NCBI GenBank assembly: GCA_030446005.1
Contig: JASUSP010000018.1
Coordinates: 1 to 35,856, forward strand
Length of the DNA: 35,856 nucleotides
Reading direction: 5' to 3'
Source of the DNA: Tepidanaerobacteraceae bacterium
GTDB lineage: Bacteria; Bacillota; Thermosediminibacteria; Thermosediminibacterales; Thermosediminibacteraceae
Below the pieces are notes generated by a model. It was not told the origin of the DNA. It saw nothing but the letters and a program-made list of their open reading frames with translations, and did no database searches. The number at the start of each line of letters is the position of its first letter. The stretch's first letter is position 1. The translations under genes were made by a program, and so were the position numbers. Of the stretch, positions 9,033 through 18,919 are shown one piece after another.

Positions 9033-10288
9033 TGCTGGAAGCCCTGAAAAACGCCTGGAAAATCCCGGACTTAAGACGGCGCTTAAAATTCACCTTGCTT
9101 ATGCTGGTGGTGTTCAGGATAGGGGCTTTCGTGCCGGTGCCGGGCATGAACCCCGAAGCCGTAAGGCAGCTCATTGAAAGGGGTGCGCTTCTTGGCTTTT
9201 TCGACATAATCGCCGGAGGCGCTTTCAAACAGTTTTCAGTATTTGCCATGAGCATAACGCCGTACATCAACGCATCCATAATAGTCCAGCTTCTCACCAT
9301 AGTCATTCCCAGATGGGAAGAGCTGGCCAAAGAGGGTGTGGAGGGCCGAAAAGTTCTTGCGCGTTACACCCGGTACGGCACGGTAATCCTGGGCCTTATT
9401 CAGGCGACAGGTCTTGCCATAGGCTTCAGGAGCGCCCTCATGTATCCGGGATTTTTCGGCAGCCTCCTGGTCGTTATGAGCCTAACCGCTGGCACGGCAT
9501 TTTTGATGTGGGTCGGCGAGCAGATTAACGACAAGGGCATCGGTAACGGGATTTCCCTTTTGATATTTGCGGGTATCGTATCGAGACTTCCCGGCGGACT
9601 GTATCAGGTATACGAATACATCAGGGTAGGTACCACGAACGTTTTGATGGTGCTCCTGTTTGCGGTATTTGCCCTGGCTGTGATAGTAGGGGTTATAGCG
9701 GTTCAGCAGGCGGAGCGCCGGGTTCCCGTCCATTACGCCAAGCGGGTGGTAGGAAGGAGAATATACGGCGGCCAAACTACCCACATACCGATGAAATTAA
9801 ACGCTGCGGGCGTCATACCGGTGATTTTCGCGATGTCTATACTTCTTTTTCCGAGCACCATTGCGGGGTTTTTCCCTAACAGCAAGGTTGCTCTGAGCAT
9901 CGCCAATTTTGTAAAGCCCGGCGGATGGCTTTATGCAAGCCTGTATGCGCTGCTCATAGTGTTTTTCACCTACTTCTATACCGCGGTCACTTTTAACCCC
10001 GTGGATGTGGCCGAAAACATAAAAAAATACGGAGGTTTCATCCCGGGGATTAGGCCGGGCAGGCCCACGGTCGATTACCTAAACAGGATAATGAACAGGA
10101 TAACTCTAATGGGGGCCATTTTCCTTGCAGCCATAGCGGTTCTGCCGTATTTAATCACCGGCGTTACCAGCCTCAACATCTATTTTGGAGGTACCGCGCT
10201 CTTGATAGTCATAGGCGTAGCCTTGGAGACCATGAAACTCATAGAGGCCCAGATGCTCATGAGGCATTATCAGGGCTTCTTGAAGTAG
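9032..10288 (+). CDS. secY: Preprotein translocase channel subunit SecY
   Basis: SecY forms the protein-conducting channel of the Sec translocon in the cytoplasmic membrane, with SecE and SecG. The 418-residue protein has the expected ten hydrophobic segments, an N-terminal cytoplasmic helix, the FDIIAGGAFKQFSVFAMSI plug and TM2 region, and the conserved VGEQINDKGIGNGISL loop. A second family signature, NPVDVAENIKKYGGFIPGIRPG, is present in the large cytoplasmic loop. Its position between rplO and adk is the standard Firmicute order. Confidence 0.98.
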   Translation: MLEALKNAWKIPDLRRRLKFTLLMLVVFRIGAFVPVPGMNPEAVRQLIERGALLGFFDIIAGGAFKQFSVFAMSITPYINASIIVQLLTIVIPRWEELAKEGVEGRKVLARYTRYGTVILGLIQATGLAIGFRSALMYPGFFGSLLVVMSLTAGTAFLMWVGEQINDKGIGNGISLLIFAGIVSRLPGGLYQVYEYIRVGTTNVLMVLLFAVFALAVIVGVIAVQQAERRVPVHYAKRVVGRRIYGGQTTHIPMKLNAAGVIPVIFAMSILLFPSTIAGFFPNSKVALSIANFVKPGGWLYASLYALLIVFFTYFYTAVTFNPVDVAENIKKYGGFIPGIRPGRPTVDYLNRIMNRITLMGAIFLAAIAVLPYLITGVTSLNIYFGGTALLIVIGVALETMKLIEAQMLMRHYQGFLK

Positions 10289-10300
10289 GAGTTGATAAAA

Positions 10301-10951
10301 ATGCGCATCGTTCTCATGGGACCTCCCGGGGCCGGGAAGGGAACCCAGGCAAAGAAACTTGTCGAAACTTATGGCATTCCTCAGATAGCGACCGGCGATA
10401 TACTCAGGGCTGCGGTACAGGAAGGGACGGCTCTGGGAAAGAAGGCAAAGGAATACATGGAGCGGGGACTTTTAGTGCCTGATGACGTCATCACGGGAAT
10501 AGTAAAGGAACGCCTCAAAGAAATTGATGTAGAAAAGGGTTTCATCCTCGATGGCTTCCCCAGAACTATACCTCAGGCGGAAAGCCTGGAAAAAATCCTC
10601 GAAGAAATGGGGGTAAAACTGGACGCCGTAATAAACATCGTCGTTCCGCAGGATGAACTTATAGAGAGATTTACCGGGCGCCGGGTATGCGAGATATGCG
10701 GCGCTACCTATCACGTTAAGTACAACCCACCAAAACAGGAAGGCATTTGCGACAAATGCGGTGGGAGGCTAATCGTGAGGGCTGACGACGAGGTAAAGAC
10801 GGTTGAAAAAAGGATTGATGTTTACGAACGGGAAACAAAACCCCTAATAGATTACTACCGGAGCAAAAATCTGCTGGTAAACATTGACGGAAACAGGCCC
10901 ATTGAAGTGGTTTTCGAAGAGATAAAAGGCTTCCTAAGAGGAGAAGGCTGA
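10301..10951 (+). CDS. adk: Adenylate kinase, zinc-LID type
   Basis: Adenylate kinase interconverts ATP plus AMP with two ADP in the cytosol. The 216-residue protein has the P-loop [10 protein letters not shown] (residues 7-16), the FILDGFPRT segment (81-89) and the long LID. The LID carries cysteines at 130, 133, 150 and 153, the structural zinc site typical of Gram-positive enzymes. An in-frame TTG at 10292 is less suitable; the ATG at 10301 follows a TAGGAG site. The stop overlaps the map start by one base. Confidence 0.98.
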   Translation: MRIVLMGPPGAGKGTQAKKLVETYGIPQIATGDILRAAVQEGTALGKKAKEYMERGLLVPDDVITGIVKERLKEIDVEKGFILDGFPRTIPQAESLEKILEEMGVKLDAVINIVVPQDELIERFTGRRVCEICGATYHVKYNPPKQEGICDKCGGRLIVRADDEVKTVEKRIDVYERETKPLIDYYRSKNLLVNIDGNRPIEVVFEEIKGFLRGEG

Positions 10952-11697
10952 TGATAGTAATAAAATCAAAACGGGAAATTGAGATAATGAAAAGGGCCGG
11001 TAAAGTGGTGGCGTTGGTGCTGGAAGAGCTCAAAAATCACATCGAACCCGGCGTTACTACCGGGGAACTTGACAGGATTGCAGAAGAGATTATATTAAAA
11101 AACGGTGCTGTTCCTGCATTCAAAGGATACAGGGGTTTTCCTGCTACAATTTGCGCGTCAATCAATGAAGAGGTAGTACATGGAATTCCTGGATTAAGAA
11201 TCCTCCAAGATGGTGATATTATAAGTGTAGATGTAGGAGCCATAGTTGAAGGATACTTTTCTGATGCGGCGAGAACCTATCCGGTGGGGAACGTTTCGGA
11301 AAAAGCAAAAAAACTCATAGAAGTTACCGAGCGAAGCTTTTTTGAAGGGTTGGCCTTTGCAAAAATTGGATACAGGATATCCGACATTTCTCACGCTATC
11401 CAGACCTTTGTAGAAAGTCATAACTTTTCGGTGGTGCGAGAATGGGGAGGCCATGGTATCGGCCGTCAAATGCATGAAGACCCGCATGTGCCCAACTACG
11501 GCCCGCCCAACAAAGGGCCAAGACTAAAGCCGGGCATGACTCTGGCTATTGAGCCCATGGTAAACGCCGGGGGTTTTGAGGTCTACACGCGGGAGGATAA
11601 CTGGACGGTGGTCACCAAAGATGGAAGTCTTTCCGCCCATTATGAAAACACCATCGCAATCACCGATGGTGAGCCCGAGATATTAACCATTCTGTAG
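10951..11697 (+). CDS. map: Methionine aminopeptidase, type I
   Basis: This enzyme removes the initiator methionine from nascent proteins. The 248-residue protein lacks the N-terminal zinc-finger extension and shows the type I metal ligands: two aspartates in [20 protein letters not shown], the histidine of [19 protein letters not shown], and glutamates in [10 protein letters not shown] and HYENTIAI. The start overlaps the adk stop by one base. A KOW-domain gene follows 12 bases later. Confidence 0.97.
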   Translation: MIVIKSKREIEIMKRAGKVVALVLEELKNHIEPGVTTGELDRIAEEIILKNGAVPAFKGYRGFPATICASINEEVVHGIPGLRILQDGDIISVDVGAIVEGYFSDAARTYPVGNVSEKAKKLIEVTERSFFEGLAFAKIGYRISDISHAIQTFVESHNFSVVREWGGHGIGRQMHEDPHVPNYGPPNKGPRLKPGMTLAIEPMVNAGGFEVYTREDNWTVVTKDGSLSAHYENTIAITDGEPEILTIL

Positions 11698-11709
11698 GCA
11701 GGTGTTGCT

Positions 11710-11997
11710 ATGAAAGAAGTAGAACCGGGCCAGGTAGTCATGTCTTGTGCTGGGCGCGACAAAGGGCGTTTTATGCTGGTGGTAGGGATAATCGACTCAG
11801 AGTACGTATACGTTGCGGACGGCAAGCTGAGGAGAATAGAAAAGCCAAAAAAGAAAAAGTTGAAGCACCTCAAAATTTTAAACAGGAAATCAGGATTCAT
11901 ATACGAAAAAATCGTAAACGGACGGAAGGTTTACAACGAAGAAATAAGAAGAGCCCTCGAAGAATTGGTTGAAAAACCCGATGATAACAGGTCTTAA
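11710..11997 (+). CDS. KOW-domain RNA-binding protein, L14e-like
   Basis: The 95-residue protein begins with a KOW-type motif ([19 protein letters not shown]) and continues as a small beta-rich domain with a strongly basic stretch ([11 protein letters not shown]). It resembles the archaeal and eukaryotic L14e type of KOW protein. Small proteins of this kind are often encoded between map and infA in Firmicutes (ybzG in Bacillus subtilis). RNA binding is likely from the motif and charge, but the exact role is not established. A ribosomal or translation-related job is inferred from its place. The ATG follows a CAGGTG site. Confidence 0.85.
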   Translation: MKEVEPGQVVMSCAGRDKGRFMLVVGIIDSEYVYVADGKLRRIEKPKKKKLKHLKILNRKSGFIYEKIVNGRKVYNEEIRRALEELVEKPDDNRS

Positions 11998-12016
11998 AGG
12001 AGGGAGGAGGGCCTTT

Positions 12017-12235
12017 ATGTCCAAAGAGGATGTAATAGAAGTAGAAGGCACGGTTGTGGAGCCTCTCCCTAACGGGATGTTTCGAGTGGAATTGAAGAAT
12101 GGTCATAAGGTTTTGGCTCACGTTTCCGGCAAAATCAGGATGAACTATATAAGGATACTGCCAGGCGACAAAGTCACTGTAGAGCTTTCTCCCTACGATT
12201 TAACTCGAGGCAGAATAGTATACCGCTACAAATAA
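12017..12235 (+). CDS. infA: Translation initiation factor IF-1
   Basis: IF-1 occupies the ribosomal A site during initiation and works with IF-2 and IF-3. The 72-residue OB-fold protein begins [20 protein letters not shown] and ends [11 protein letters not shown], matching the family along its whole length. An in-frame ATG at 11969 lies inside the preceding gene and would add 16 residues that are not family-like. The ATG at 12017 follows GGAGGAGGG, so it is preferred. Confidence 0.97.
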   Translation: MSKEDVIEVEGTVVEPLPNGMFRVELKNGHKVLAHVSGKIRMNYIRILPGDKVTVELSPYDLTRGRIVYRYK

Positions 12236-12251
12236 AAAGGGGGAATTAACG

Positions 12252-12365
12252 TTGAAAGTTCGGCCTTCTGTGAAGAAAATATGTGAAAAATGCAAGATAA
12301 TAAAGCGCAAGGGCAGAATTATGGTAATTTGCGAAAACCCAAAGCATAAGCAAAGACAAGGTTAA
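12252..12365 (+). CDS. rpmJ: 50S ribosomal protein L36 (bL36), zinc-binding form
   Basis: This short 37-codon gene translates as [20 protein letters not shown] and ends [10 protein letters not shown]. It contains the zinc ligands Cys11, Cys14 and Cys27 and a histidine near 32, so it is the C+ form of L36. The start is TTG at 12252, preceded by an AAAAGGGGGAA site. L36 bridges 23S rRNA domains beneath the stalk base. Its place between infA and rpsM is universal in Firmicutes. Confidence 0.96.
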   Translation: MKVRPSVKKICEKCKIIKRKGRIMVICENPKHKQRQG

Positions 12366-12380
12366 AGGAGGAGTGAGTGG

Positions 12381-12752
12381 ATGGCTAGGATTGCGGGCGT
12401 GGACCTGCCAAAAGACAAAAGGGTCGAAATAGCCCTGACGTATATATACGGCATAGGCAGGAGCCTTTCGAACAAGATACTGAAAGAGGCTGGGGTCAAT
12501 CCCGATACGAGGGTAAAAGACCTTACCGAAAAGGAGATATCCAATCTCAGGGATATAATAGAGAAGAACTACAAGGTCGAAGGAGATTTGCGCCGTGAAG
12601 TGGCAATGAACATCAAAAGATTGATAGAAATCGGGTGTTACAGAGGTATACGGCACAGAAAGGGATTGCCCGTTCGCGGGCAGAGGACCCGCACGAATGC
12701 CAGGACCAGAAAGGGTCCTAGAAAGACGGTTGGAGCAAAGCGCAGCAAATAA
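12381..12752 (+). CDS. rpsM: 30S ribosomal protein S13 (uS13)
   Basis: The 123-residue protein begins [20 protein letters not shown] and has the signature [20 protein letters not shown], with a basic tail reaching the P-site tRNA. S13 forms the bridge B1 contact with L5 and pairs with S19. The ATG follows AAAGGAGGAGTG. It opens the alpha-operon part of the cluster. Confidence 0.97.
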   Translation: MARIAGVDLPKDKRVEIALTYIYGIGRSLSNKILKEAGVNPDTRVKDLTEKEISNLRDIIEKNYKVEGDLRREVAMNIKRLIEIGCYRGIRHRKGLPVRGQRTRTNARTRKGPRKTVGAKRSK

Positions 12753-12779
12753 AGTAAAAAATTACGGGGGTGATGCAAA

Positions 12780-13163
12780 GTGGCTATGACTTCGAGAAAG
12801 CGCAGGGAAAAAAGACGCGTGGAAAAGGGCAAAGCCCATATCCACTCAACGTTCAACAATACGATAGTTACCATAACCGATGAGGCGGGAAATCCAATTA
12901 CGTGGGCCAGTGCGGGAACGGTAGGTTTTAAAGGTTCGAGAAAAGGCACTCCTTTTGCAGCCCAGCTGGCAGCGGAATCGGCTGCGAAGAAAGCCATGGA
13001 CTACGGCCTTAAAACCGTAGAGGTTCTCGTAAAAGGCCCCGGGCCGGGCCGGGAAGCGGCAATTCGTTCGCTTCAGGCAGCCGGATTGGAGATAAGCGTG
13101 ATAAAGGACGTAACGCCGATTCCCCATAACGGATGCAGGCCGCCTAAACGCCGTCGCGTGTAA
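12780..13163 (+). CDS. rpsK: 30S ribosomal protein S11 (uS11)
   Basis: The 127-residue protein carries [22 protein letters not shown] and ends with the signature region [22 protein letters not shown]11 lines the E-site platform near the Shine-Dalgarno helix. The start is taken as GTG at 12780, ten bases after a GGGGG stretch. An ATG two codons later (12786) is a possible alternative. Length is normal either way. Confidence 0.96.
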   Translation: MAMTSRKRREKRRVEKGKAHIHSTFNNTIVTITDEAGNPITWASAGTVGFKGSRKGTPFAAQLAAESAAKKAMDYGLKTVEVLVKGPGPGREAAIRSLQAAGLEISVIKDVTPIPHNGCRPPKRRRV

Positions 13164-13193
13164 GCAATAAAAATCAGGAGGTGGAAATAAAGA

Positions 13194-13820
13194 ATGGCAA
13201 GATATACAGGTCCATCATGCCGCTTGTGCCGCCGTGAAGGAATAAAACTGTACCTGAAGGGTGAAAGGTGCTATACTCCAAAATGTGCCATAGACCGCAG
13301 AGGATATGCACCCGGTCAGCACGGACAGATGAAGAGGAAACTTTCCGAATACGGTTTGCAGCTCAGGGAAAAGCAAAAGGCCAAGAGAATTTACGGGGTG
13401 CTGGAACAGCAGTTCAAAATATACTTTGAGGAAGCTTCGAGAAGGAAGGGTGTAACCGGCGAAAACCTGCTTCGCCTTCTGGAATGCCGCCTGGACAATG
13501 TGGTATACCGCCTTGGATTTGCCAAATCTCGCGCGCAGGCAAGGCAAGTGGTAAGGCACGGGCACATTGAAGTAAACGGCAAAAAAGTAGATATTCCATC
13601 CTATCAGGTAAGACCGGGAGATGTAATTGCCGTCAGAGAAAAGAGCAGGTCTTTAGATTTATTCAAAGAGATGGCGGAGCTAGGCAAGGGCAGGGTATTA
13701 CCCGAATGGCTTTCTGTAAATTACGACACCCTTACCGGAGAGGTATTGAGGTACCCAAACCGGGAAGACATCGACGTGCCTATACAGGAGCACCTCATAG
13801 TAGAGCTATACTCCAAGTAA
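13194..13820 (+). CDS. rpsD: 30S ribosomal protein S4 (uS4), zinc-binding form
   Basis: The 208-residue protein begins [16 protein letters not shown] and has four N-terminal cysteines at 9, 12, 26 and 31, as in zinc-containing S4 proteins. The central S4 RNA-binding domain includes [21 protein letters not shown]4 starts assembly of the 16S 5' domain and in many bacteria regulates translation of its own operon. I cannot point to a specific autoregulatory pseudoknot here. The ATG follows AGGAGGTGG. Confidence 0.97.
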   Translation: MARYTGPSCRLCRREGIKLYLKGERCYTPKCAIDRRGYAPGQHGQMKRKLSEYGLQLREKQKAKRIYGVLEQQFKIYFEEASRRKGVTGENLLRLLECRLDNVVYRLGFAKSRAQARQVVRHGHIEVNGKKVDIPSYQVRPGDVIAVREKSRSLDLFKEMAELGKGRVLPEWLSVNYDTLTGEVLRYPNREDIDVPIQEHLIVELYSK

Positions 13821-13863
13821 TGTGCCCTCATTCCAAAATTTCACGAGGAGGGTAATATTATTG

Positions 13864-14814
13864 ATGAATGAAGTTGAAAAGCCAAGGATAGAGCTGGTGG
13901 AGTTAAGCGAAGACAATACTTACGGTAAGATTGTAATCGAACCGCTGGAAAGAGGGTACGGAACTACCCTTGGCAACTCTCTAAGGAGGGTACTTTTATC
14001 CTCGCTCCCCGGGGCTGCTGTAACTTCTGTGAAGATAGAAGGGGTACAGCACGAATTTTCCACAATACCCGGGGTTCTTGAGGACACTGTGGAGATAATA
14101 ATGAATATAAAAGGCCTTGCCATAAAAATGTACAGCGACGAACCCAAGGTTCTAAGGATTGAAGCCCAGGGTGAAGGAGAGGTTAAGGCCAAAGACATCA
14201 TCTGCGATGCCGACGTGGAAATAGTGAACAAGGACCACCATATTGCCACTCTGGAAAAGGATGGCAGGTTCTTTGCGGAGCTGACGCTGGAAAAAGGCAA
14301 GGGCTACGTTACCGCGGATAAAAACAAAAAACCGGGTCAGCCCATCGGGATAATACCGATCGATTCCATATTTACACCGGTAATAAAAGCCAACTACACG
14401 GTGGAGCACACCAGGGTGGGCCAGGTGACCGATTACGACAAGCTCACCCTGGAAGTCTGGACTAACGGAACCATAAAGCCCGACGAAGCTGTAAGCGCCG
14501 CAGCCAAGATACTGGTTGATTATTTTAACTTGTTTACCACCCTCGATACCGAGGTCAAAAAAGCTGAACCTCCGGTAGAAAAGGAGAAAGACGAAAAAGA
14601 AAAGCTTTTGGAAATGCCCATTGAAGAACTGGACCTATCCGTCAGGTCGTATAATTGTCTGAAAAGGGCTGGCATCAACACGATAGGTGAGCTGATTCAA
14701 AAGACGCCTGAGGAGATAATGAAAGTAAGAAACCTGGGTAAAAAATCCCTTGAAGAAATTGAGGAGAAATTGGCGGCGTTTAACCTATCGTTCAAAAAAT
14801 CCGAAGAAGCTTAA
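13864..14814 (+). CDS. rpoA: RNA polymerase alpha subunit
   Basis: The 316-residue protein has the assembly domain (roughly residues 1-230) with the [19 protein letters not shown] motif, a charged linker rich in Glu and Lys, and the C-terminal domain (about 250-316) with [21 protein letters not shown] and [15 protein letters not shown]. The C-terminal domain contacts UP-element DNA and activators. A GTG at 13822 is in frame but lies before the GAGGAGGG site (13845-13852). The ATG at 13864, or possibly the adjacent TTG at 13861, is the start. Confidence 0.97.
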   Translation: MNEVEKPRIELVELSEDNTYGKIVIEPLERGYGTTLGNSLRRVLLSSLPGAAVTSVKIEGVQHEFSTIPGVLEDTVEIIMNIKGLAIKMYSDEPKVLRIEAQGEGEVKAKDIICDADVEIVNKDHHIATLEKDGRFFAELTLEKGKGYVTADKNKKPGQPIGIIPIDSIFTPVIKANYTVEHTRVGQVTDYDKLTLEVWTNGTIKPDEAVSAAAKILVDYFNLFTTLDTEVKKAEPPVEKEKDEKEKLLEMPIEELDLSVRSYNCLKRAGINTIGELIQKTPEEIMKVRNLGKKSLEEIEEKLAAFNLSFKKSEEA

Positions 14815-14829
14815 AAGGGGGTTGAGAGA

Positions 14830-15162
14830 ATGAGAAAATTGGGAAGGGACAGCGCGCACAGGAAGATGATGCTCAGGAACATGGTAACTTCACTATTTAA
14901 GCATGGCAGGATAATAACCACTGAAGCCCGTGCCAAAGAACTCCGCCGCCTTGCGGAAAAGATGATAACCCTTGCAAAGAGGAACGACTTGGCAGCCCGG
15001 CGCATGGTGTTGGCAGAAGTCCTGGATGAAACTACCGTTAAAAACCTTTTTGAGAAAATAGCTCCGAAATACAGCGACAGAAACGGCGGCTATACTCGAA
15101 TTTTGAAGATTGGCCCGAGGCGCGGCGATTCTTCTCCTATGGTAGTTATCGAGCTCGTGTAA
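14830..15162 (+). CDS. rplQ: 50S ribosomal protein L17 (bL17)
   Basis: The 110-residue protein begins [19 protein letters not shown] and contains the signature region [23 protein letters not shown]. The end [24 protein letters not shown] is typical. L17 sits near the exit tunnel. The ATG follows AAAAGGGGGTTGAG. The ECF transporter genes begin 33 bases later with no terminator, so they are probably cotranscribed with the ribosomal operon. Confidence 0.97.
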   Translation: MRKLGRDSAHRKMMLRNMVTSLFKHGRIITTEARAKELRRLAEKMITLAKRNDLAARRMVLAEVLDETTVKNLFEKIAPKYSDRNGGYTRILKIGPRRGDSSPMVVIELV

Positions 15163-15195
15163 CCCTTATTTGTGATGAATGAAGGGGGCGGTACG

Positions 15196-16026
15196 ATGGC
15201 CGCCGAAATTTTAGCAGAAGGCGTCTGCTACCGGTACTCACAGGCGCCGGACATGGCTCTTAAAGACGTGGACCTGAGGATAAGAAAAGGGGAATTTGTC
15301 GCCATAATAGGCCCCAACGGCTCAGGCAAATCCACCCTGGCAAAGCTTTTCAACGGTCTTTTCGTGCCAACTAAAGGAAAGGTTACGGTGGACGGCCTTG
15401 ACACACGGGACCGGGACAACGTTTGGAAGATTCGCCAGAAGGCGGGTATGGTTTTCCAGAACCCTGACAATCAAATAGTAGCTACGGTAGTTGAAGAGGA
15501 TGTGGCTTTCGGCCCGGAGAACCTGGGTGTGCCTCCTGAGGAAATAAGAAGAAGAGTTGACGAGGCATTGGAAATAGTAGAACTTAAGGATTTTGCCCAA
15601 AAACCTCCCCATCTTCTGTCCGGAGGTCAAAAACAAAGGGTCGCTATAGCCGGTATAATTGCCATGAGGCCCGATTACATCATCATGGATGAGCCAACGG
15701 CTATGCTGGACCCGGTAGGACGCAAAGAAGTTATAAACACGGTAAAGCGTCTCAACAGGGAGGAAGGCAAGACCATAGTGCTCATCACGCACTTTATGGA
15801 AGAAGCCGTGGAAGCCGACAGGGTAATAGTCATGAGCGAAGGGTACGTTATAATGGAGGGCTCGCCCAGGGAGATATTTTCTAAGGTCGACAAGCTTAAA
15901 GCTATTGGTCTAGACATACCCCAGGTTACGGAGCTTGCACACAGGCTGAGAGGCCGGGGGTTAACAATCAGAAACGATGTTCTTACGATAGACGAAATGG
16001 TGGAATGCCTATGCCCATTATTGTAA
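15196..16026 (+). CDS. ecfA1: ECF transporter ATPase subunit EcfA1 (CbiO-like)
   Basis: This is one of the paired ATPases of the energy-coupling module that drives vitamin and metal-cofactor uptake through interchangeable S components. The 276-residue protein has Walker [10 protein letters not shown] (39-47), Q-loop [12 protein letters not shown] signature LSGGQKQR (141-148), Walker B YIIMDEP (161-167) and the switch histidine in LITHF. A GTG at 15172 is in frame, but the ATG at 15196 lies after a GAAGGGGG site. The gene overlaps ecfA2 by 16 bases. No S component is encoded nearby. Confidence 0.95.
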   Translation: MAAEILAEGVCYRYSQAPDMALKDVDLRIRKGEFVAIIGPNGSGKSTLAKLFNGLFVPTKGKVTVDGLDTRDRDNVWKIRQKAGMVFQNPDNQIVATVVEEDVAFGPENLGVPPEEIRRRVDEALEIVELKDFAQKPPHLLSGGQKQRVAIAGIIAMRPDYIIMDEPTAMLDPVGRKEVINTVKRLNREEGKTIVLITHFMEEAVEADRVIVMSEGYVIMEGSPREIFSKVDKLKAIGLDIPQVTELAHRLRGRGLTIRNDVLTIDEMVECLCPLL

Positions 16027-16874
16027 AAAATCTAACTCATGTATATATGCCCGGCACCCCTTTTGAGTCGGTGGCTTTACGTGATGTGAACTGGAATGTA
16101 GAAGATGGGGAGTTCTGGGGGCTTATAGGGCACACGGGTTCGGGAAAATCCACGTTGATACAGCATTTAAACGGCTTGTTGAAGCCCACGTCGGGTGAAG
16201 TAATAATTGATGGCGTGAACATTAACGAACGCGGTGTAAATCTTCGGGAAATAAGGCAAAAGGTGGGCCTGGTCTTTCAATATCCCGAGCACCAGCTTTT
16301 TGAAGAAACGGTTGAAAAGGACGTGGCATTTGGTCCCAAAAATTTAGGGCTTCCGGAGGAAGAAGTCACCCGGAGGGTTAGAGAAGCCCTTGAACTGGTG
16401 GGTTTGAAATATGACGAAATAAAGGACCGCTCTCCTTTCGAGCTCAGCGGCGGACAGATGAGAAGGGTTGCCATCGCCGGCGTGCTCGCTATGAAACCCA
16501 AAGTGCTCATACTAGACGAGCCCACCGTGGGGTTGGACCCAAGAGGCCGCGATGAAATATTGCGGCAAATAGTCAGGCTCCGGGAAAAGCAAAATATGAC
16601 CGTCATTCTTGTGTCTCACAGCATGGAGGATATAGCAAAACTCGTGGATAAGATTGCGGTGATGCATAAAGGACGGATGGTAGAAAGCGGCACTCCAAGG
16701 CAGGTGTTTAAAAATTACAAAGCCCTTGCTTCCATAGGACTTGATATCCCCCAGGTGACTCATTTGATGATAAAGCTAAAGGAAAAAGGGAAAAACGTCG
16801 CAACCGATGTGCTGACGGTGGAGGAAGCCGAGGCGGAAATTTTAAGGGCAGCGAGGGGGAAGGGGCATGCGTGA
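16011..16874 (+). CDS. ecfA2: ECF transporter ATPase subunit EcfA2
   Basis: This second ATPase forms a heterodimer with EcfA1. The 287-residue protein shows Walker [10 protein letters not shown] (40-48), Q-loop FQYPEHQLF, signature LSGGQMRR (145-152), Walker B VLILDEP (165-171) and LVSHSM. It begins inside the end of ecfA1. Two in-frame ATGs exist, at 16005 and 16011; the second has better spacing from a GGTGG site. It overlaps ecfT by eight bases. The two ATPases together with ecfT form the shared (group II) module. Confidence 0.95.
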   Translation: MPIIVKNLTHVYMPGTPFESVALRDVNWNVEDGEFWGLIGHTGSGKSTLIQHLNGLLKPTSGEVIIDGVNINERGVNLREIRQKVGLVFQYPEHQLFEETVEKDVAFGPKNLGLPEEEVTRRVREALELVGLKYDEIKDRSPFELSGGQMRRVAIAGVLAMKPKVLILDEPTVGLDPRGRDEILRQIVRLREKQNMTVILVSHSMEDIAKLVDKIAVMHKGRMVESGTPRQVFKNYKALASIGLDIPQVTHLMIKLKEKGKNVATDVLTVEEAEAEILRAARGKGHA

Positions 16875-17664
16875 GATAACTATCGGCCAGTATATACCTG
16901 GAAATTCGGTGATACACCGTTTGGACCCGAGGACCAAAATACTCATAACCTTCGCATTTATGGTTTTGCTCTTTGTGATAGACGATTTTGCTGGTTACGC
17001 TTTCCCCCTGATTTTTATATTAGTTGCCTCGCTGCTTTCTAGAATTTCGATAAAATACATGGTCCGGGGGCTCAGGCCGCTCGTAATCATTATACTGCTA
17101 ACTTTTGTGCTGAACCTTTTTATGATTAAGGGCAGGGTTATTTACGAAATCGGCCCTTTTAGCATAACCTACGAAGGACTTTATCAAGGAACGTTTATGG
17201 TGCTGAGGCTGGTGCTTTTAATAGTCGGGACATCGCTTTTAACACTTACCACCTCGCCCATCACGCTAACCGATGGAATCGAGAGCCTCTTAAAGCCCTT
17301 CAGCAAAGTCGGAGTACCGGCCCACGAACTTGCAATGATGATGACCATTGCATTGAGGTTCATACCGACTTTGATGGAAGAAACCGACAAGATAATGAAG
17401 GCCCAGATGGCCAGGGGCGCCGACTTTTCCAGCGGGAATATAGTAAAAAGGGCGCAGAATATGGTTCCGCTTTTGGTGCCGCTCTTTATCAGCGCCTTCA
17501 GGAGGGCTGATGACCTTGCCATGGCTATGGAATCCCGGTGCTACCGCGGCGGCGAAAACCGCACCCGAATGAAGACGCTCAAAATGACGCACGAAGATAT
17601 ATTTGCTTTCGTTGCCACCGGCTTTCTTGCCGCTGGGTGCCTGGCAAGCCGCTTTTTGTGGTAG
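16867..17664 (+). CDS. ecfT: ECF transporter transmembrane subunit EcfT
   Basis: EcfT couples ATP hydrolysis by EcfA1A2 to the substrate-binding S component in the cytoplasmic membrane. The 265-residue protein begins with the conserved [19 protein letters not shown], has several hydrophobic segments (about residues 25-125 and near the C terminus), and carries the coupling-helix motifs QMARGADF and ESRCYRGG. It overlaps ecfA2 by eight bases and abuts truA, an arrangement widespread in Firmicutes. Confidence 0.95.
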   Translation: MREITIGQYIPGNSVIHRLDPRTKILITFAFMVLLFVIDDFAGYAFPLIFILVASLLSRISIKYMVRGLRPLVIIILLTFVLNLFMIKGRVIYEIGPFSITYEGLYQGTFMVLRLVLLIVGTSLLTLTTSPITLTDGIESLLKPFSKVGVPAHELAMMMTIALRFIPTLMEETDKIMKAQMARGADFSSGNIVKRAQNMVPLLVPLFISAFRRADDLAMAMESRCYRGGENRTRMKTLKMTHEDIFAFVATGFLAAGCLASRFLW

Positions 17665-17673
17665 GTGACTGCT

Positions 17674-18405
17674 TTGAACGTCAAGATTTTGCTGGAATAC
17701 GACGGCAGCAATTACCACGGATGGCAAAGGCAAAAAAACGCCCTGACGATTCAGGAAGTAGTTGAAAAGGCCATTTTTAAAGTAACTGGAGAAGAGGTAA
17801 AAGTCATAGGTGCCGGGAGAACCGATGCAGGGGTTCATGCCCGGGGCCAGGTGGCAAATTTTTACACCAATTGCCGAATACCTGTGGAAAGGCTGCCTTA
17901 TGCCATAAACAGTCATCTTCCCGAAGATATAGTGGTGAAGGGTGCTGAAGATGTACCCGATGATTTTCACGCCCGCTACAGCGCTAAAGCTAAGGTTTAC
18001 ACCTACACAATATACAACGCGCCTTTTCCGTCGCCGCTTATGAGGAAGTACAGCTATTTTTGTCCCTACCCGCTCGATGTGGAAGCGATGCAAGAAGCGG
18101 CAAAGGCATTCGTAGGTGTGCACGATTTTACGGCATTCAGAGCGTCCGGGAGTCCGGTAAAGTCGTCGGTTAGAAATATCATGAGGCTTGAGGTTAAAAA
18201 AAGAAAGGAGATAATTATCATCGAAGTTGAGGCGGATGGATTTTTATACAACATGGTAAGGATAATCGCAGGGACCTTGCTGGAGGTTGGGAGCGGAAAG
18301 AGAACTCCCGATGAGATTCCCTCGGTGATTAACTCTAAGGACAGGGAGAGGGCTGGTGTAACGCTACCGGCTCATGGTCTTTGCCTCGAAAAAGTCGTGT
18401 ACTGA
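17674..18405 (+). CDS. truA: tRNA pseudouridine synthase A
   Basis: TruA converts uridines 38-40 of many tRNAs to pseudouridine. The protein (243 residues from this start) has the family opening ILLEYDGSNYHGWQRQ and the catalytic motif GAGRTDAGVHARGQ, with the nucleophilic aspartate at about residue 51. It ends GLCLEKVVY as in homologues. I favour the TTG at 17674, which follows a TAGGTG site. A GTG at 17665, directly after the ecfT stop, would add three residues but has no good upstream site. Confidence 0.95.
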   Translation: MNVKILLEYDGSNYHGWQRQKNALTIQEVVEKAIFKVTGEEVKVIGAGRTDAGVHARGQVANFYTNCRIPVERLPYAINSHLPEDIVVKGAEDVPDDFHARYSAKAKVYTYTIYNAPFPSPLMRKYSYFCPYPLDVEAMQEAAKAFVGVHDFTAFRASGSPVKSSVRNIMRLEVKKRKEIIIIEVEADGFLYNMVRIIAGTLLEVGSGKRTPDEIPSVINSKDRERAGVTLPAHGLCLEKVVY

Positions 18406-18414
18406 ATGAACTGC

Positions 18415-18443
18415 TTGACACCGATAGAGGCTTATAATAAAAT
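18415..18443 (+). promoter_or_regulatory. Promoter for rplM-rpsI
   Basis: A perfect -35 TTGACA (18415-18420) is followed by a 17-base spacer and a -10 TAAAAT (18438-18443). Transcription would start near 18450, leaving a leader of about 20 bases to the rplM ATG, too short for an autoregulatory leader. The promoter begins ten bases after the truA stop, so the L13-S9 pair can be expressed independently of the upstream cluster. Confidence 0.75.
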
Positions 18444-18469
18444 AACTTTGTGGTTTAAGGAGGGATAGG

Positions 18470-18904
18470 ATGAGCACGTACATGGCTAAAAAAGGTGAAA
18501 TAAAGCGGGAATGGTACGTTATAGATGCTACGGATAAACCTTTAGGAAGACTGGCCGCTCAGGTGGCAAAAATTTTGAAGGGAAAGCATAAGCCCATTTA
18601 TACTCCCCACGTGGATACTGGCGACCACGTGATAATAGTGAACGCCGAAAAAGTCATTCTTACAGGCAAAAAACTGGATAAAAAGATATACTACAGGCAC
18701 TCCCTTTATCCAGGCGGTTTGAGGGCCGAAACCTACCGGCACTTTTTGCAGAGAGCTCCCGAAAAGGCCATATACAAGGCGGTATGGGGCATGCTTCCCC
18801 ATAATTCTCTGGGACGGAAGATGATTAAAAAACTGAGGATTTACAGGGGACCAGAACACCCCCATCAAGCTCAGCAGCCTAAAGAATTGCAGTACGAGGG
18901 ATAA
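18470..18904 (+). CDS. rplM: 50S ribosomal protein L13 (uL13)
   Basis: The 144-residue protein begins [20 protein letters not shown] and has [20 protein letters not shown] and the signature [21 protein letters not shown]13 is an early-assembly protein of the large subunit. The ATG follows an AAGGAGGGATAGG site. It forms a two-gene unit with rpsI behind its own promoter. Confidence 0.97.
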   Translation: MSTYMAKKGEIKREWYVIDATDKPLGRLAAQVAKILKGKHKPIYTPHVDTGDHVIIVNAEKVILTGKKLDKKIYYRHSLYPGGLRAETYRHFLQRAPEKAIYKAVWGMLPHNSLGRKMIKKLRIYRGPEHPHQAQQPKELQYEG

Positions 18905-18919
18905 GGAAGGAGGTTGGGC

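Noticed and set aside
17290-18123. Minus-strand open frame of 277 codons opposite ecfT and truA
   Set aside because: It spans two convincing genes on the other strand and shows no recognisable motifs.
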